Shown here: positions 49,239 to 61,808 of the stretch, piece after piece
Numbering within the stretch: position 1 is the stretch's first letter
Layout: each line of letters starts with the position of its first letter
Assembly (NCBI RefSeq): GCF_030463535.1
Contig: NC_132893.1
Coordinates: 24,888,282-24,952,281 of the forward strand
Length of the DNA: 64,000 nucleotides
Source of the DNA: Salminus brasiliensis
Taxonomy: Eukaryota > Chordata > Actinopteri > Characiformes > Bryconidae
Direction: 5' to 3'
The notes under the pieces: generated by a model
Database searches by the model: none
Told to the model about the DNA's origin: nothing
What the model saw: only the letters and a program-made list of their open reading frames with translations
Made by a program: the position numbers and the translations under genes

Positions 49239-52070
49239 GAGAAAGAGAGCACCAGACGAGCCTCTGTGCTGTCTACGCCACCTTCTCGCTGAAGAGCGGT
49301 GCTGGACGGCACCGAAAAGCACAGACTATCATCAGGCTGAGTGTGGAGAGGATACAGTGCTACGGTTTATCAGGCATGTCACTTCCTTAAAAGGAAGTCT
49401 TGTTAGGGGGCTCTAAATTAGAGATGACATGAAACCTTGTTCTCTTTTTCTGATACCGAAAAAACGAGATTTTAAGTATCGACAGAACCCGACACAGCTC
49501 CAATTTTTGTTTTTCTGTTAAATGAGCAACATCAACTTCACATAAGACGGACGTCTAAAAGTGTTAAGTGTTTCCATGCAGTGTGACGTATGTCCACATG
49601 GCTTACATCACAGCAACTCGTTCTTATGTTAACGCTAGGCCATGTGTGGCAGCTGTCATCATATGACCCTGTTAATTTTTTTTTTTAATTAAATATTTGC
49701 AATTTTGTACCATTTTTGCCTAGATTTACTTCAGACTCAGATCAGGCTCATCCCCCAATATCAATTATAGCTATGGGAGCGTTGCTATCTCTACTCTAAA
49801 TTGTTGGCTAGGTATTTGCCCTTGAAATTCTGACCACTCAGGAATTTGTACCCAGCTTTGAATAACTCCAAGAAACCAAAACAGACAGAGGACGTCTTGT
49901 CTGAGGACAGCTTAGGCGTATTTTGATGATAGACTCGTTCAAGTGCTGTTTATTTTTGTGTGCATGTCTGGTTTTAGACAGAGATCATTTGTGTTGCTTG
50001 ATTGCTGCTTCGTCATCGGACTGCACTTTCTCCACTGTCGTAACAGGACAGACAATATTACAGCCAGCACAGCTGTACCACAATCAGGGATCCTCTGCTT
50101 TGCTCAGTGCCTTCTGTTTAACAGTTCAGTGTGTTTAATAGTGAAGTTCACAACATGGCTGGCTCACCGTTTCTTGTTTGTTTCTTGTTAAAGTTGTGCT
50201 TTGCTCCTGAAATGTTCTTCTACCACAGGGAGGGCAGTTTCGGTCCTGGAGGGCTGGATTCCTGCAACTCTGGAACTTTTGCTTTTCCTGTTCAAATAAA
50301 TCTGATTAAAGTCACCTGTTAATTGCCAGGTTTAGTAGGTCTGTTAGAGCAGGAAAATCAGTGAACTGTGCTGGACTCCGGCCCCCATTGCCCACCCCTG
50401 TTCTGCTGGTTAGAACTGATTTAATCCAGATTTGCTACACATCCTGTTTTTAGAATACACTTTCACCGATACTGCCACCTGGAGGATGAGTACAGAAACT
50501 CCAAACTGAATGTATGTTTTTTTTTATTTTTTTTTTATCCTGCACTCAGTGATGCCATAGAGCAGAGGTCGTCAAATCTAGACCCTGAATCCAGTTTCTG
50601 GTCCTGGATTTTGAAATCACTAGTAGTGAACTGAAGTGTTGATGTAACTGATTGGCCATCTAGACTCCAAAAACTGTAGGTCCAAATTTGACGAGCTCTT
50701 CCATAGAAGAATAATTGTTGTAAAGCAGATGTGAGCATGATGGATGTTTAAGTTGGTAAAGAGCCTTTACATTGACCTCTTCAAACCCTTAAAGGGTTCA
50801 TCACACACACACTTCTCTTCATCACAGAGCCAACATGGATCTTCTGTGGCATTACTCAAAGAACCCTTTAAGTGTAAGAGACAAAGGAGACCATAGCGTT
50901 GGATATGGCTTCTCACCTGCTCAGTTGGGTTGTGTTCGTTGGTGTGGCACAACAGATAACATCACTACTTACCAGTGGGCTACCACACCATGTGGGAGAC
51001 CTAGGTTCGATTCCTGGTCTGGGTGACTATGCAGCGCTACACCAATAAGAGTCCTTGGGCAAGATTCCTAATGCTACACTGGTCCACCTCTGTAATCGCT
51101 CTGGATAAGAGTGTCAGCTAAAAGCCATGAATGAAAGTGTATTCGCCTCAACTGTTCTTTATACTAGTCAGTGTATTCAGACTAAATGCTTAGGTAATAG
51201 AGAACTGAGTGTGTCACAGTGGATCATTACTGGGTGTTGTTTCTAACACCAAGAAACTATGCTGGGGTATTCAGTGTCATTTCTTTTCTAACCCTGGAGG
51301 TTAAAAAAAACACTACCTCTGCTAACCACACAGTCCAGACTTTTACTACAGAACAAGACAAGGCGAACCACCGCAGTAAACACAACGCTGTTTACGAACA
51401 ACCACATCATGTTATTTGCTAAGGCTTTCAATCAAGCAGCTTTACGTAGGCTAAACCTTTAGTTGGCGCTGTCCAAATTCTGTTCATTTTGCAGCCGCGG
51501 CTGAAAATTATTTGTAAATTGCAAACTATGCTTTTTATAATGTCAGAACCTGAGATTTATGCAGAAGTCTGTGCTGTTTTTTGTTAAAATAAGAAATACA
51601 AAAAAGGTGTTTATCTTGTAACTTGTTCTCTTTGCTTGACTGATCCTGAAAAAAACTTTTAACCCATGTTTAAACAGTTGCACCAAAATGAATTAGATTC
51701 ATATGTATTGACCTCCATATATGCAGACTAGAAGGATACTTTACAAACGTAGGAAGATCTCTTAAACTAAAAATCAGTGTCTTTTGGATAACCCTCACAT
51801 TTTATGACTTAAGTCCAGCTAACTTAGAAACCCTGACCCCCCTCCCCCCCATCTGTCAGCACATGTAATGTAATGTAATATAATGAATGAAATGCTGTTT
51901 ACAGTATCTCACTGTGTTCCATGTCCTTTAGTTGAACCATTTCTACTGTGATTTGTATATTTAGTGTAAGACCCTGGAATGGTTGAGAGTTGTATGTCTT
52001 GTGCTGTAGCTTTAGAACACTTTCTCCTGTTTCAGTTGCTGCTGTAAATAAAATGCTTTTTGAGATACTA
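49239..52070 (+). other. slc7a1: slc7a1 3' UTR (about 2.8 kb)
   Basis: After the TGA there is no further open frame of note until AATAAA at 52047-52052, in CTGTAAATAAAATGC. Long 3' UTRs with regulatory sites are known for mammalian SLC7A1. Within it are a dispersed repeat (50.23-50.40 kb), a poly-T stretch (50515-50540) and a SINE (50.93-51.14 kb). Earlier cleavage sites are possible. Confidence 0.5.
50934..51137 (+). mobile_element. tRNA-derived SINE, copy 3, inside slc7a1 3' UTR
   Basis: Left end GTTGGTGTGGCACAACAG, B-box-like GGTTCGATTCCTGG, body CACCAATAAGAGTCCTTGGG, end AGTGTCAGCTAAAAGCCATG. It lies in the sense orientation of the gene and would be transcribed as part of the message. 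Confidence 0.8.
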
Positions 52071-52720
52071 AAATACGTTTAGGCTGGTTTGTTAGATCAA
52101 AATAATATCGCTGTCATTTTGAGTCCATAGCTAGGAGTGGTCACTATGATTATTGGAAGTATTATTGCTATTGTGATAAACGATGTATATTGTAGGTATC
52201 GTCAGTCCTTCGAGAACACTGAATATCTGCATGCATTATAAAAATGACAGGTTTTCAACAACCAGTGTATAGCTACTGCTTAGTAATGAGCAGCTGATTG
52301 GATGCTAACCTGTTATACCTTTATTTAATGGCCTATTCACCATTAAATAATGTTAAGGGTTTAAAATCATTGCGTTTACATTTTTTCAGTCTTTAATCTA
52401 GTATTACAGACTCGCTGTGTGTTTTATTGGTTACAACTTGTTGAAAAATTATTTTTAAAATGTATATATTATCAAAATATGTTCAACTACCTTACAGTGA
52501 TATTTGCTACTTCGGGCCTCCTAGTAATCTCTCATGTTAACATTACGCCACTCCTGCTTGCTGCTTTTCCGTCGCTTGACCACAAGGAGTCGCTGTCAGC
52601 ACACGCTCCAGCTAAAAGAGCCACTGACGGTCCACCTTTGGAGGAGTGAAGGTGTGGGTTGGGGAGAAAGGATGCTGTGCTCTCCCAGCAACGGGTTATT
52701 TGTTTACCCACCCGTACTCC
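52071..52720. other. Intergenic gap, no gene seen
   Basis: Between the slc7a1 polyadenylation signal and the GC-rich block. Nothing coding is recognisable. Confidence 0.5.
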
Positions 52721-53166
52721 GACAAGGCCCCGCCCCTATGTAATCTGATTGGCTATTAGTCAAAACCCTGAATACTGCTAGTGTACCTAGCGCAGGTGAT
52801 GGGGAAACTATCAGGCCTAGGGAGGACTGTTTGTGAGCACAATCTACGAGTTAGCCGAACCTTCGACCGCCGGGCTTTCGCAGGACTACAGGTGCCAATC
52901 ACAACAACAACAGAAGTCTACCCAATCAGAGCGCAGGAGCCAGGAGCCCGTTCTCCAATAACTGCGCCAAAGGGGCGGGGTTTGTCGGAATACGGGTGGA
53001 CGAAAACAGTGGTAAATAAATAAATAAATAAACAACGCCTCGCAGCATCGCGCGACTGGATTTTCCCTGGTCACCTCTGAGAGAGGGAGCGCGAGGGAGC
53101 GCGCGCGCGGGCAGGAGGGAAGAAGAGGGATTAAAGGGAAGCAGGGATTAGTCCAGGTTTTGGAAG
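52721..53166 (+). promoter_or_regulatory. GC-rich promoter and probable non-coding first exon of an unseen downstream gene
   Basis: Contains GC boxes (CCCCGCCCC near 52729, GGGGCGGGG near 52973), inverted and direct CCAAT elements (ATTGGCTA near 52749, CCAATCAGAG near 52921) and a CpG-dense AGCGCGCGCGCGGGC stretch. It ends in GGTTTTGGAAG with a consensus donor GTGAGT at 53167. There is no start codon in a convincing frame, so the exon would be leader only. In human the gene next to SLC7A1 is MTUS2 or UBL3, but nothing here identifies the gene. Confidence 0.5.
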
Positions 53167-53477
53167 GTGAGTGTCGCAGCGGGTCATTTGATAGCACACG
53201 GCAGCTTCTGTGAAGTGACCAAGTGCAGTGATGTTGTTATGCGGGTGCTAAATTAGGACGCTATGCAATCAGGGTGTACATCTATTCTGTAGCCAACGGG
53301 GGGTGGGATTGATCCTGTATTAGTGTCTGGGTACATGTGTGTGTGTGTATGTGTGTGTACATGCCATGATTCTTTGTTCCCTCAAGAAACATCTCACTGG
53401 ACTGGTCAGATTGGCCCTGGAACAAAGGGATGCGTGTGGTTTGGAAACCAACACCTGAGCTTCTGTCTTAACTTTTT

Positions 53478-53513
53478 GTTTGTTTATTTGTTTGTTTGTT
53501 TGTTTGTTTGTGC
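53478..53513. repeat. (GTTT)n microsatellite
   Basis: About nine GTTT units with one ATTT variant. Translates to the NKQT repeat in a spurious antisense frame. Confidence 0.93.
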
Positions 53514-54331
53514 TTTGTGTGCTCTGTGGAGTTACCTGGTAGAAGAAGCGGGCTGTAGCTGTTATCCTGTTGTAATTGCATCCATGAGAAGTGTGTGTGC
53601 ACGTGTGACCGCAAGCTTCTCTCTCATAGAGCAGGCTGGTGTGCATCAGTGCTGGTTCCACATTTTTGGTGGAACCAGAATTTGATTCACAAAAGATCTG
53701 AAATCTGAAATGGGAGCAAATGATCAGACGGAAGCAGATTGAGCCATCATCACCATCATCGTCATGATGCAGTTGGTTCCTCCTGATTTTCAGACACCTA
53801 AAAGGTTTAGACACCCACGTGGCACCTTGGGCTGGTGGATAAAGATGCATAAGCGTTCTGCTGAATCCTCTATCCGCTTTGAGCTGTGCAGTCTCTGTGG
53901 GGCTGTATGAAAGAGAGAGCCTCAGGCCATGGCTTAGAGCGGACTGCCTCGACCTGGTAATGAACCTGAGGATGAGCAAGCCCAGGTGCATCCCAGGCAA
54001 GTGCTGCTCACCATGAAGTGCTCTCACAAAAATATAAAGGTTCCTGAATGGTTCTTGAACTGAATGGTTCATTTACGACTGTAAAACACTTTTCCAGTTT
54101 ACACACACACTGTGTAATCATGGGAGGGTCCAGTATGGGAATTTGGGGTTGATATCCGATCTCCTTCCGAGATCACTGGAGAAAATACTTCTAATACTAA
54201 TACTTTCAATTTGATATATATGAACAGCATGGGCTTCTTAACGCAATGATTCTGAACTGGGAGCATGAGCTTACAGTGAACCTTCGGGGGTGTGTCCCCT
54301 TTTTCTCTAGAATGGACTGGATACAGAACTG

Positions 54332-54764
54332 CACTATATGTCCAAATGTTTGTGGAAACCCATTGTGGAAACATCTGTATCATTGCTGATACAGATGTGC
54401 TCCCTGTAGAGAAGGGACACTATGCCTAATGCCAGGTGTGGGCTACAAGGCATAAAGCCCCCCAGCATTGAGCAGTGGAACTGAGTTCTCAGGAATGATG
54501 GTGCTCCTTCCAGTACATGGAATAAGTTGGGAAATTGAAAATGAGGTGGGGTGGTGATCATCCAACATCCTGACCTCACTAACAACTTTGTTGCTGAATG
54601 CAATCAAATCCTCATAACAGTGCTCCAAAATCTAGTAGAAAGCCTTTCCTGAACAGCAGAGACATTTACTACAACAAAAGCAGCTCCAACTATTTTTAAT
54701 TCCATTGATTTCAGAAGAAACAATGAATGAGCAGGTGTCCCAATACTTTTGTCCATATACTGTA
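54332..54764 (+). mobile_element. MITE family A, copy 4 (complete ends)
   Basis: Left end CACTATATGTCCAAATG, right end CAGGTGTCCCAATACTTTTG then TCCATATACTG. The body shares CCCCCCAGCATTGAGCAG and CATCCTGACCTCACTAA with copy 1. Confidence 0.75.
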
Positions 54765-55769
54765 CATAAGCCCCTGATGAGTTGACCATGTCCTCTGAAG
54801 GTTGTTGGATCGATGAGAGAGATCAATGGAAGAAATCTATTTTGTACAAAGGCCTTAAAATGGTCAGTGTCACAAATTGGCTTAAATTCTGATTCTTGTT
54901 TCTTCTACATTTTAGTTTCCCAAATGTTTACATGTTCTACTTTTCTTTTTTAAAGTTTAAAAAAAAAAAGAATGTACAGATGAACTTGTACAAAATGTAT
55001 AAATTGGGACTACTGTTTCTTGTATTTGCATTATGAAAAAGTAAATCAAGTAAAAACAAACTCAGGCCTTAGCACAGAAACATCTAAACATTCTGATCTA
55101 TTGGTGAATAATAAATGGGCCATCAAATATTTTAAAGGAAGTTACGGAGTGCTGGGCTCCTCAGGTACTGGATAGCTATCAGGACAGGATGGAAATTTGA
55201 AGCCCTTGAACGTTCACTCCTGAAATATTACAGAGCCCCGACACTTTGTCCCAGGGGGTCCCAGGGAGACTGATGAGAGAATCTAAAGAGGATGAGAGGG
55301 AGAAGCAGTTGTGAAGAAGAGGAGGGTAAAGTGAATTATGCTAATGAGCATGTAAGATTAAAAAGGCTTTGCTCCCTGTTCACCCTCTGATCCAGCTGCC
55401 AGTTAGTGGGATCCACTGTACAGGATCCACAATGTAGATGTCCTTCAACAGACAAAATTGCACTATTGCATGTTGGGGATTTCTGAGGTCAGTGTTCCAT
55501 CCAGGGGTGGGTAGATCAATACTGAAGTATTGACATGCCTGATCCTGACACCTGACATTTTCTTACTGACAGTCCTAACACAGGTTACCATATATATGAA
55601 GAAAGGCCTATACATGTGCTCAGGTGTGATAGAACCTCATATCTGTGGGACTGTGACTTCCAGTGAGGTAACAGTGAGGAAAAAAACAAAAATCACATTT
55701 TCCCCATTTTGCCAATATTTACAGGGTATAGCGGTATCAGGGGGTGTCTTTACAGGTAAAGTAGCGGTA

Positions 55770-56040
55770 TCAGGGGGTGGCACAGTGGTGCTGCAGGAAA
55801 TGCGTGTGTTGCAGAGCTCTAGAAGGCTGGAGTCGAGGGTTTGGTTCTTTGGTGACTGTCACGTCTGTGAGGAGTTTAGTGTGTCTTCCTAGTGCCGGTT
55901 TTCCTCCGAAAACCACACATGGTAGGCACATTGGCACATTGGATATTCTGAATTGCCCCTAGCAAATGGGTGTGTGTGGTACCTTGCACAAGGCCTAATG
56001 AATGGATGACCCACTGTGACCCTGGATGGATGGCACTGGT
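55770..56040 (+). mobile_element. Degraded SINE-like repeat
   Basis: GGGGGTGGCACAGTGGTGCT at the left, CTGTGAGGAGTTTAGTGTGT and GGTTTTCCTCCGAAAACC inside, CACTGTGACCCTGGATGGAT at the right. This order is that of a widespread fish SINE-type repeat beginning with GGTGGCACGGTGGCGCAG. Age has removed a clear B box. Confidence 0.5.
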
Positions 56041-57044
56041 AATAGTATTGGGATTCTGGCCCTTAGGGATACACCAATGATATCGGATTCCAGTAAGCAT
56101 CTGCAGACACTTGATTTAAATGGATGCATTAATTAAAGGATAACATTTAAATGATGATGGACTCCATGGCTAAAATATCACTTATCAGCACTGTCCCTCA
56201 AAATTCTCATATCGATACTTTCCTGCTTTCCTTGGTGTTCCTTGGTATCACTGGAAAGGAATTCAGCTGTATCATCCATCCCTAAGTGGTATGTCCAGTG
56301 TAACTGATCCTGTTAACCAAACAAACAGCAGGCCTGTTGCAATGCGATAGATCCTTTTGGCCACCTGAGCGTGTCACATGCTTTTGCACAGGTTAATCCA
56401 AGCACAGTGAGCTGGTCTTACACTGATCTTCCCCAGTCTGGCAGTTCTTGCAGAGAGCTCTTTGTAGTAGCCCTGTTTTCTCTGGTTTGTACCCCGCTGT
56501 ACACCCCCACTACCTCTTCCCTGCCCCCGTCCTCCTCAGCCCAGCCAAGCCCAACCCCTACGCCTTTAATCTCCCGCCTTAATCGATCTGCACTCCTGTC
56601 CCGAATCCATCTCCGTGCTTCATTTGTTCAGTTTTAGCCCATGCAACTCAAGAGCTCTGCCTCTGCCACACAAGTCAGATCATGCGAAATGTCACAATGG
56701 TCTGACTCAGCCCCTGTCTTCCCCACCCCGATTATTTTGTTTCTGTCACCAGCTGAGATGATGAATGTCTTAAATAAGAAAGAAATGAGACAAATGCGCC
56801 CGTGCATAAAGCCATGCAGTGTGATGAATGCAAGCCTGTTAATATGCATACGAATGCGTATGTCTGCTTCTGACTGCCTGGTAATATACACTTCCAAAGC
56901 AGCTCATAGTAGAGCTGCACAAGATGATGTTCTATTTTTAATTAGCGCAATATTCGTTTGAGCAATACTGATAGTGCAGAAGGCTGTAATATGCAAATAA
57001 GTCCCCAGAATGTTTACTTTGTGCCAATGGAAGTCCAGATATGT

Positions 57045-57410
57045 GTATCAATCAGACCTATCAAACATACCTGTCAAGGGGTGGGATATACATCAAGTCA
57101 GATCTTGAAATTGTTGCTGAAATATCTGAGCAATCCTGACAAGGTCCAAAGTGTGAAAAATGGCAGAGGAAGGACAAACAGTGTCCTGACAACAGGGTCA
57201 TATGGGTGCCCAAGTCTCATTGATGTGATCCATGAATGTCACAACTTGCAGGACTTCAGGAAATCTGCTGCTAATGTCTTGGTTCCAGATAGCACAAGAC
57301 ACCTTTAGAGGTCTTGTGGATTTCATGAGTCAGAGCTGTTTTGGCATGGGGACCAATACAATATTAGGCAGGTGGTTTGGTTTTTAATATTATGGCTGCT
57401 CAGTGTATTT
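57045..57410 (+). mobile_element. DNA-transposon-derived repeat family C, copy 2
   Basis: Inner blocks CAAGGGGTGGGATATACATC, TGGGTGCCCAAGTCTCATTG and TTAGGCAGGTGGTTTGG, ending TTATGGCTGCTCAGTGTATT. It is inverted relative to copy 1. The apparent 116-residue frame over it is repeat-derived. Confidence 0.6.
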
Positions 57411-58004
57411 CAATGTCTACCACAATCCAAAAGCAAACCAATGGACAGTGCACTTCCAGCATGCCCTTATCCAGACCCCTTGCCCTGGGGCCCTTTATAT
57501 GCCCACTAAAAACATGCTCATTATCTGATTTTGGCAGTTAGGATCTTATTAAGTGGTCATGTAAACACACTATGATGCCTTATATAGGATTAAAGGTGTT
57601 ATTGGATTTCACCAAATCCCAAACACCTGGATTTTGGTTTGATATTTGGTGGATAAATCAGCACACGTATGCTGTTAATCTGTGTAAATTTTTATACTTT
57701 TAAGTCTAAATAATTTTCAGATTTCAAACTACTTAAAGGGAAAGTTAGACCTTAAATTAGATCTTAAAATGATTTCTAATTTGTGTTATGCAGTATTCTG
57801 TAGTGCAGAATTCGTTTATGTGCATTTCCATGTTTTTGTTCATTACTTCTCTACAGCATCCAGCATGCAACCACCTAACTTCATACAACCCAGGGGAATC
57901 TCTGCTGTGCTTAACCAGTCCTGACTGCTGACCGAGCGCCTGATCTAAGTTATCTTTGTACTCTAAATCACTTTAGTAGGTGCAGCAATTGTTGCATTTT
58001 TATT

Positions 58005-58062
58005 TTCATTTTATTTCATTTCATTTTATTTTCATTTTATTTTGGTTGGATTGGGGGGGGGG
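58005..58062. repeat. (ATTTC/ATTTT)n tract and G run
   Basis: About nine pentamer-like units of TTTCATTTTA type followed by a run of about eleven G. Confidence 0.85.
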
Positions 58063-59008
58063 GTATTCTACAAAGCAGGATTTCTAAATTAGCCAGATTA
58101 CTTGAGCCCAACGGTGAGGACTGTCTAATAGAAATGTCCCTCAGCTCTTCTCCTTTAGGCCACACTGATATATCAGTGACAGATTTAATATACCTGGTAA
58201 TTTGTACATATAAAAATAGTTGATGACTCCAACATGCGTGTGTTTTGCCGGCGTGAGAAAAAGAGAGGTGCTGTCGCTACACCTGGAGTGTCACGGTGTT
58301 GGTCCTGTGTTTGGTGTTGTTTGCTGAACTGCATTGCGGTTTTTGCTGCCTGAACTTTTCAGATTTTGTGCTTATACCTACATGATGAAAGCTCGCTTCT
58401 GTAGAATGCAATCCCACACACCAGCCTGCCTTCATTTGATGTGTCATGTAAGCGGACGTGAACAGAAAGTGATTACACTCTGTTTGGGTACATGCACACA
58501 CACTGGCACACAAATACACACACCATCTTCTCTAAGCAAGCCCACCATTTCTTTTCATCTCTTAAAGACATTTGACTCAGTAATCACAGCGAACTCCTCT
58601 CGATGCTGAAACAGTCGTGATGATGTTTTAACAGCACTTATCTGAACATACCTCAACAATCCAAACCAATTTCATCTCTGCTTCTGCTGTGGGTCATGAG
58701 CGTAAGTTATCTTTGTGTCCAGAGATCGTCCCCCAACATGACGGCAGAACAAGACTTCAGACAGAGACGATGTCCAACCTTAAGAACCCTGTCATTACCC
58801 TGCAGTCAGTCTTCGTTCCATGTGTTTTTTAAGCCACAGGTGTCTGGCTAAGATCCACCCATTAAGTTCTTGCATGTGTCTGAGTGCTCACGTAGATGTG
58901 TATGTCCGACCTGGTGTTCTACATTTGGAATCTGTATATGGATTCACTACAGGCCTTTTCTCACTGTGGCATGCTGTCACTGTTCTCACTAAATCCAAAC
59001 TGGACAGG

Positions 59009-59345
59009 CACTATATGTCCAAAACTATGGAGACACACCACTTAATCATTGAATTCATGTGTATCTTTCAGTCTCATTGCTACAGGTGTATAAAATCAAG
59101 CACTTAGCCATGCAGTCTGCCTTTACACACATTTGTGAGAGAATGGGTGGTTCTAAAGATCCCAGTGAATTCCTGCATGGTGCTGTAATAGGATGCCACC
59201 GTTGCAAGTAGTAAGTGGGTGAAATTTCTGCCCTCCTAGATACTCCACCATCAACTGGTGGTATTAAAAAGTGGAAGCATTTAGGAACCACAGTAACTCA
59301 ACCACAAAGGGTCAGACCACATAGGTCCAAAGGTCCAGAGCAGTG
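59009..59345. mobile_element. Truncated MITE with CACTATATGTCC end
   Basis: Starts CACTATATGTCCAAAACTAT. The body (GAGAGAATGGGTGG, GGAAGCATTTAGGAACC) differs from families A and B, and no right terminal repeat is found. Confidence 0.45.
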
Positions 59346-60272
59346 TCCCTTTCTCACCTTTCTCACACAGTTATAGCAGTAAGTTGTTAGTGGAGGGCCT
59401 CATTAATAGATTCTCTCTCTCTCTCGCTCTTTCTCTCTCTCTCTCTTTTTACACTACAGTCCTTCTGACTGGCCGTGTAAATGAGATAGGGCATTTCAAG
59501 ATCCAATTAATCATACCGTCATAACGATTATGGCCTGTTGTCATGGCTGGTCATGTGGGGATTCAGTGTTTGTGGGAAATAATGGCCTTTTAATTCCCAG
59601 TCTTCATGTCCATTCTTCAAAGCAGGATTTGGCACTTTTGTGCTTCAGAGTGGCATTCTGGTAATTGTTCAATTGTTTTGTCCAAAATACCCTAGAATCA
59701 ATGTGGAGGTTCTGTAAAGCTACATTATATAGCATTTTTACCTCAAAATAACAGCTAAAATCACTGTGATGCTCACATGCTTCTTTCACTTCCAGTGACA
59801 GTTCTGTATCTTTTAGCTTGTCCAGAGATGCATGTGTAAAATGGGTCCCTTAGTCGTGACTCAAAGCACTTCCTGACCGTTCTTGCATTATGCTGCTTTT
59901 CTGCCTACCTTTACTCATCTATGTCCTTCTCAGAAACCAACCTCTAGCCTAAAGGGGCCTGCATGGTCAGAATTTATCACATTAGCTGCCACACTGGATG
60001 TGTCCACACAGGAGGAGGACAGTACTTATATACATAGTAATGTGTGTTGGTATTTATCTCTGGTCACGCATTTGATCAGATCTTGAACTGTATCTAAATG
60101 TGAAAAGATCCCATTTTTGCGTTCACACAACTGTGAAAATTCAGATTCTGACACTTTAAGCCTATAATGTGACCATAGCTCCAATTCTCTTACTGTATTG
60201 GCCTATTTTAGATTCACTGCCAATTATCTGTGTTCCACACTGTGTGTGACACAACAGTGGCACTGTCTCCAA

Positions 60273-60305
<33 letters not shown>

Positions 60306-60306
60306 G
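60273..60306. repeat. (TG)n microsatellite
   Basis: About sixteen units with one CG variant. Confidence 0.9.
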
Positions 60307-61782
60307 TATAAGTGTGGGTGTCTCTTATGCAGATGGGGCGGGTCTCACTGCAGTATTTCTTTCTCTCCTCCCCTCCTCTCTGCCTGCTGCATAGAGCTCT
60401 GTGCGTGTGCTCAAGCATGCTTTTCTGTTTACACACACAAGCATGCGCACACACACACTCTTACACAGAGAGAGGAGACGAGTCAGAGAGAGCAGGGTGA
60501 AAATGGAGGAATCTCAATAAATCTGGATGGTTATTGGATCAGTCCTGCCTCCCCCACTCCACCTCATCCAGTGTGCTGAGAGCATTAACCCCTTCAGCGG
60601 CGCTCCTCTCAGCTCCTACAGCCACTCCTACAGAGTATGGAAACAGTTCAGGTGGATGTTATGATGTTACTGTACTGGACTGAGTGGCTTCATTTGCATT
60701 GTTACATTGAGATATTAGTTTGTATTAGTTGTTATTACTGTTTAAAGAGGAATTTTGTGAGTTTTCACATGTGTAATGGGTAATCGGTTAAGTTGAGAGT
60801 GATTAAGATGTAAGACATGCGTGGTATGAGGTGAAATGCTACATTTTAAGTTAATGGTGGTGATAGGAATGAGACAGACACCCAAAACGGTTACAAGCAT
60901 TGTTAGTGATTCTTTGAAAGAAGGACTGCCTTATTGTTTAAACCATTTCATGGTGGAGTGGTAGATGCAGGGTATGGTACAGCAAAATGATGCTATATAG
61001 TACTACTTGGAACAATTATGGATCTAATTTTGGTGCTATAAAGAACCCATTTAAAAGCCTCAAAAATATTAATCTACCATAAATAAGCAGTGGAATCAGA
61101 AAACATTGGAAATCTTTTTGAAATATCTTCTTGGGAAGTTGGAAATCATTGTCTGCTTTGACATTTGTAAAGAATATCTGCTGATAATATTTGCATAGTG
61201 TATTGTTACACTATTAGTAAAGAGCTAAACTAAAGAAGTAAATAAATGCAGTTAGTCGACTGTCTGAGTCTTAGTTAGTAGGACTGCTAAGACTGATTAG
61301 GCGACAAGTCGCCTCAGCATAGCCCTGCCCTATGAAACTGATTGAACGGGCATAACCTGACAACCATGTGCTCCTATCAAGCAGCCTGAGCAGAGAAGCA
61401 TTGTGGATTCAAGCATTGTGCAGCATCTGATGGATGGTGAAGCACTGAGAGTCGGCAGCAAGTGTCAGATTTTACAAAGATATCTCCAACGTTCTGTCAT
61501 AACACTGGCCAAAGCCCGTCTGTTTGAAGAAAGGTCCATGCTCTCCATGATTGTGGCTTAGATATGGGTTACATAAAGTTTCAGTGAGATGGAGTGGAGG
61601 TTGTGTGTGTGTTTGAAAGCAGTCAGATAGAGGGAGACTGAAGCAGCAGGACAAAGAGGACAGCATCAGCCTCGCAGTGAGGAAGGGGGGTTCAGATGGA
61701 GTCGGGGTGAATTGAGAGGAGGGGAGATGAAAGAGGCGGAGCGGGTGGGCTCTTAGGTACAGGAAAAGTCAGGGAGCAATAA

Positions 61783-61808
61783 TGGTGTGTGTGTGTGTGT
61801 GTGTGTGT
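61783..61808. repeat. (TG)13 microsatellite
   Basis: Thirteen units. Confidence 0.9.

Noticed and set aside
53320-54072. 250-codon open frame on the minus strand, the longest single frame in the window
   Set aside because: It runs through (GTTT)n and TG microsatellites, has no family resemblance, no domain and no supporting splice context. It most likely stays open by composition and chance.
56958-57308. 116-residue plus-strand frame
   Set aside because: Lies inside the family C repeat; the other copy does not preserve the frame.
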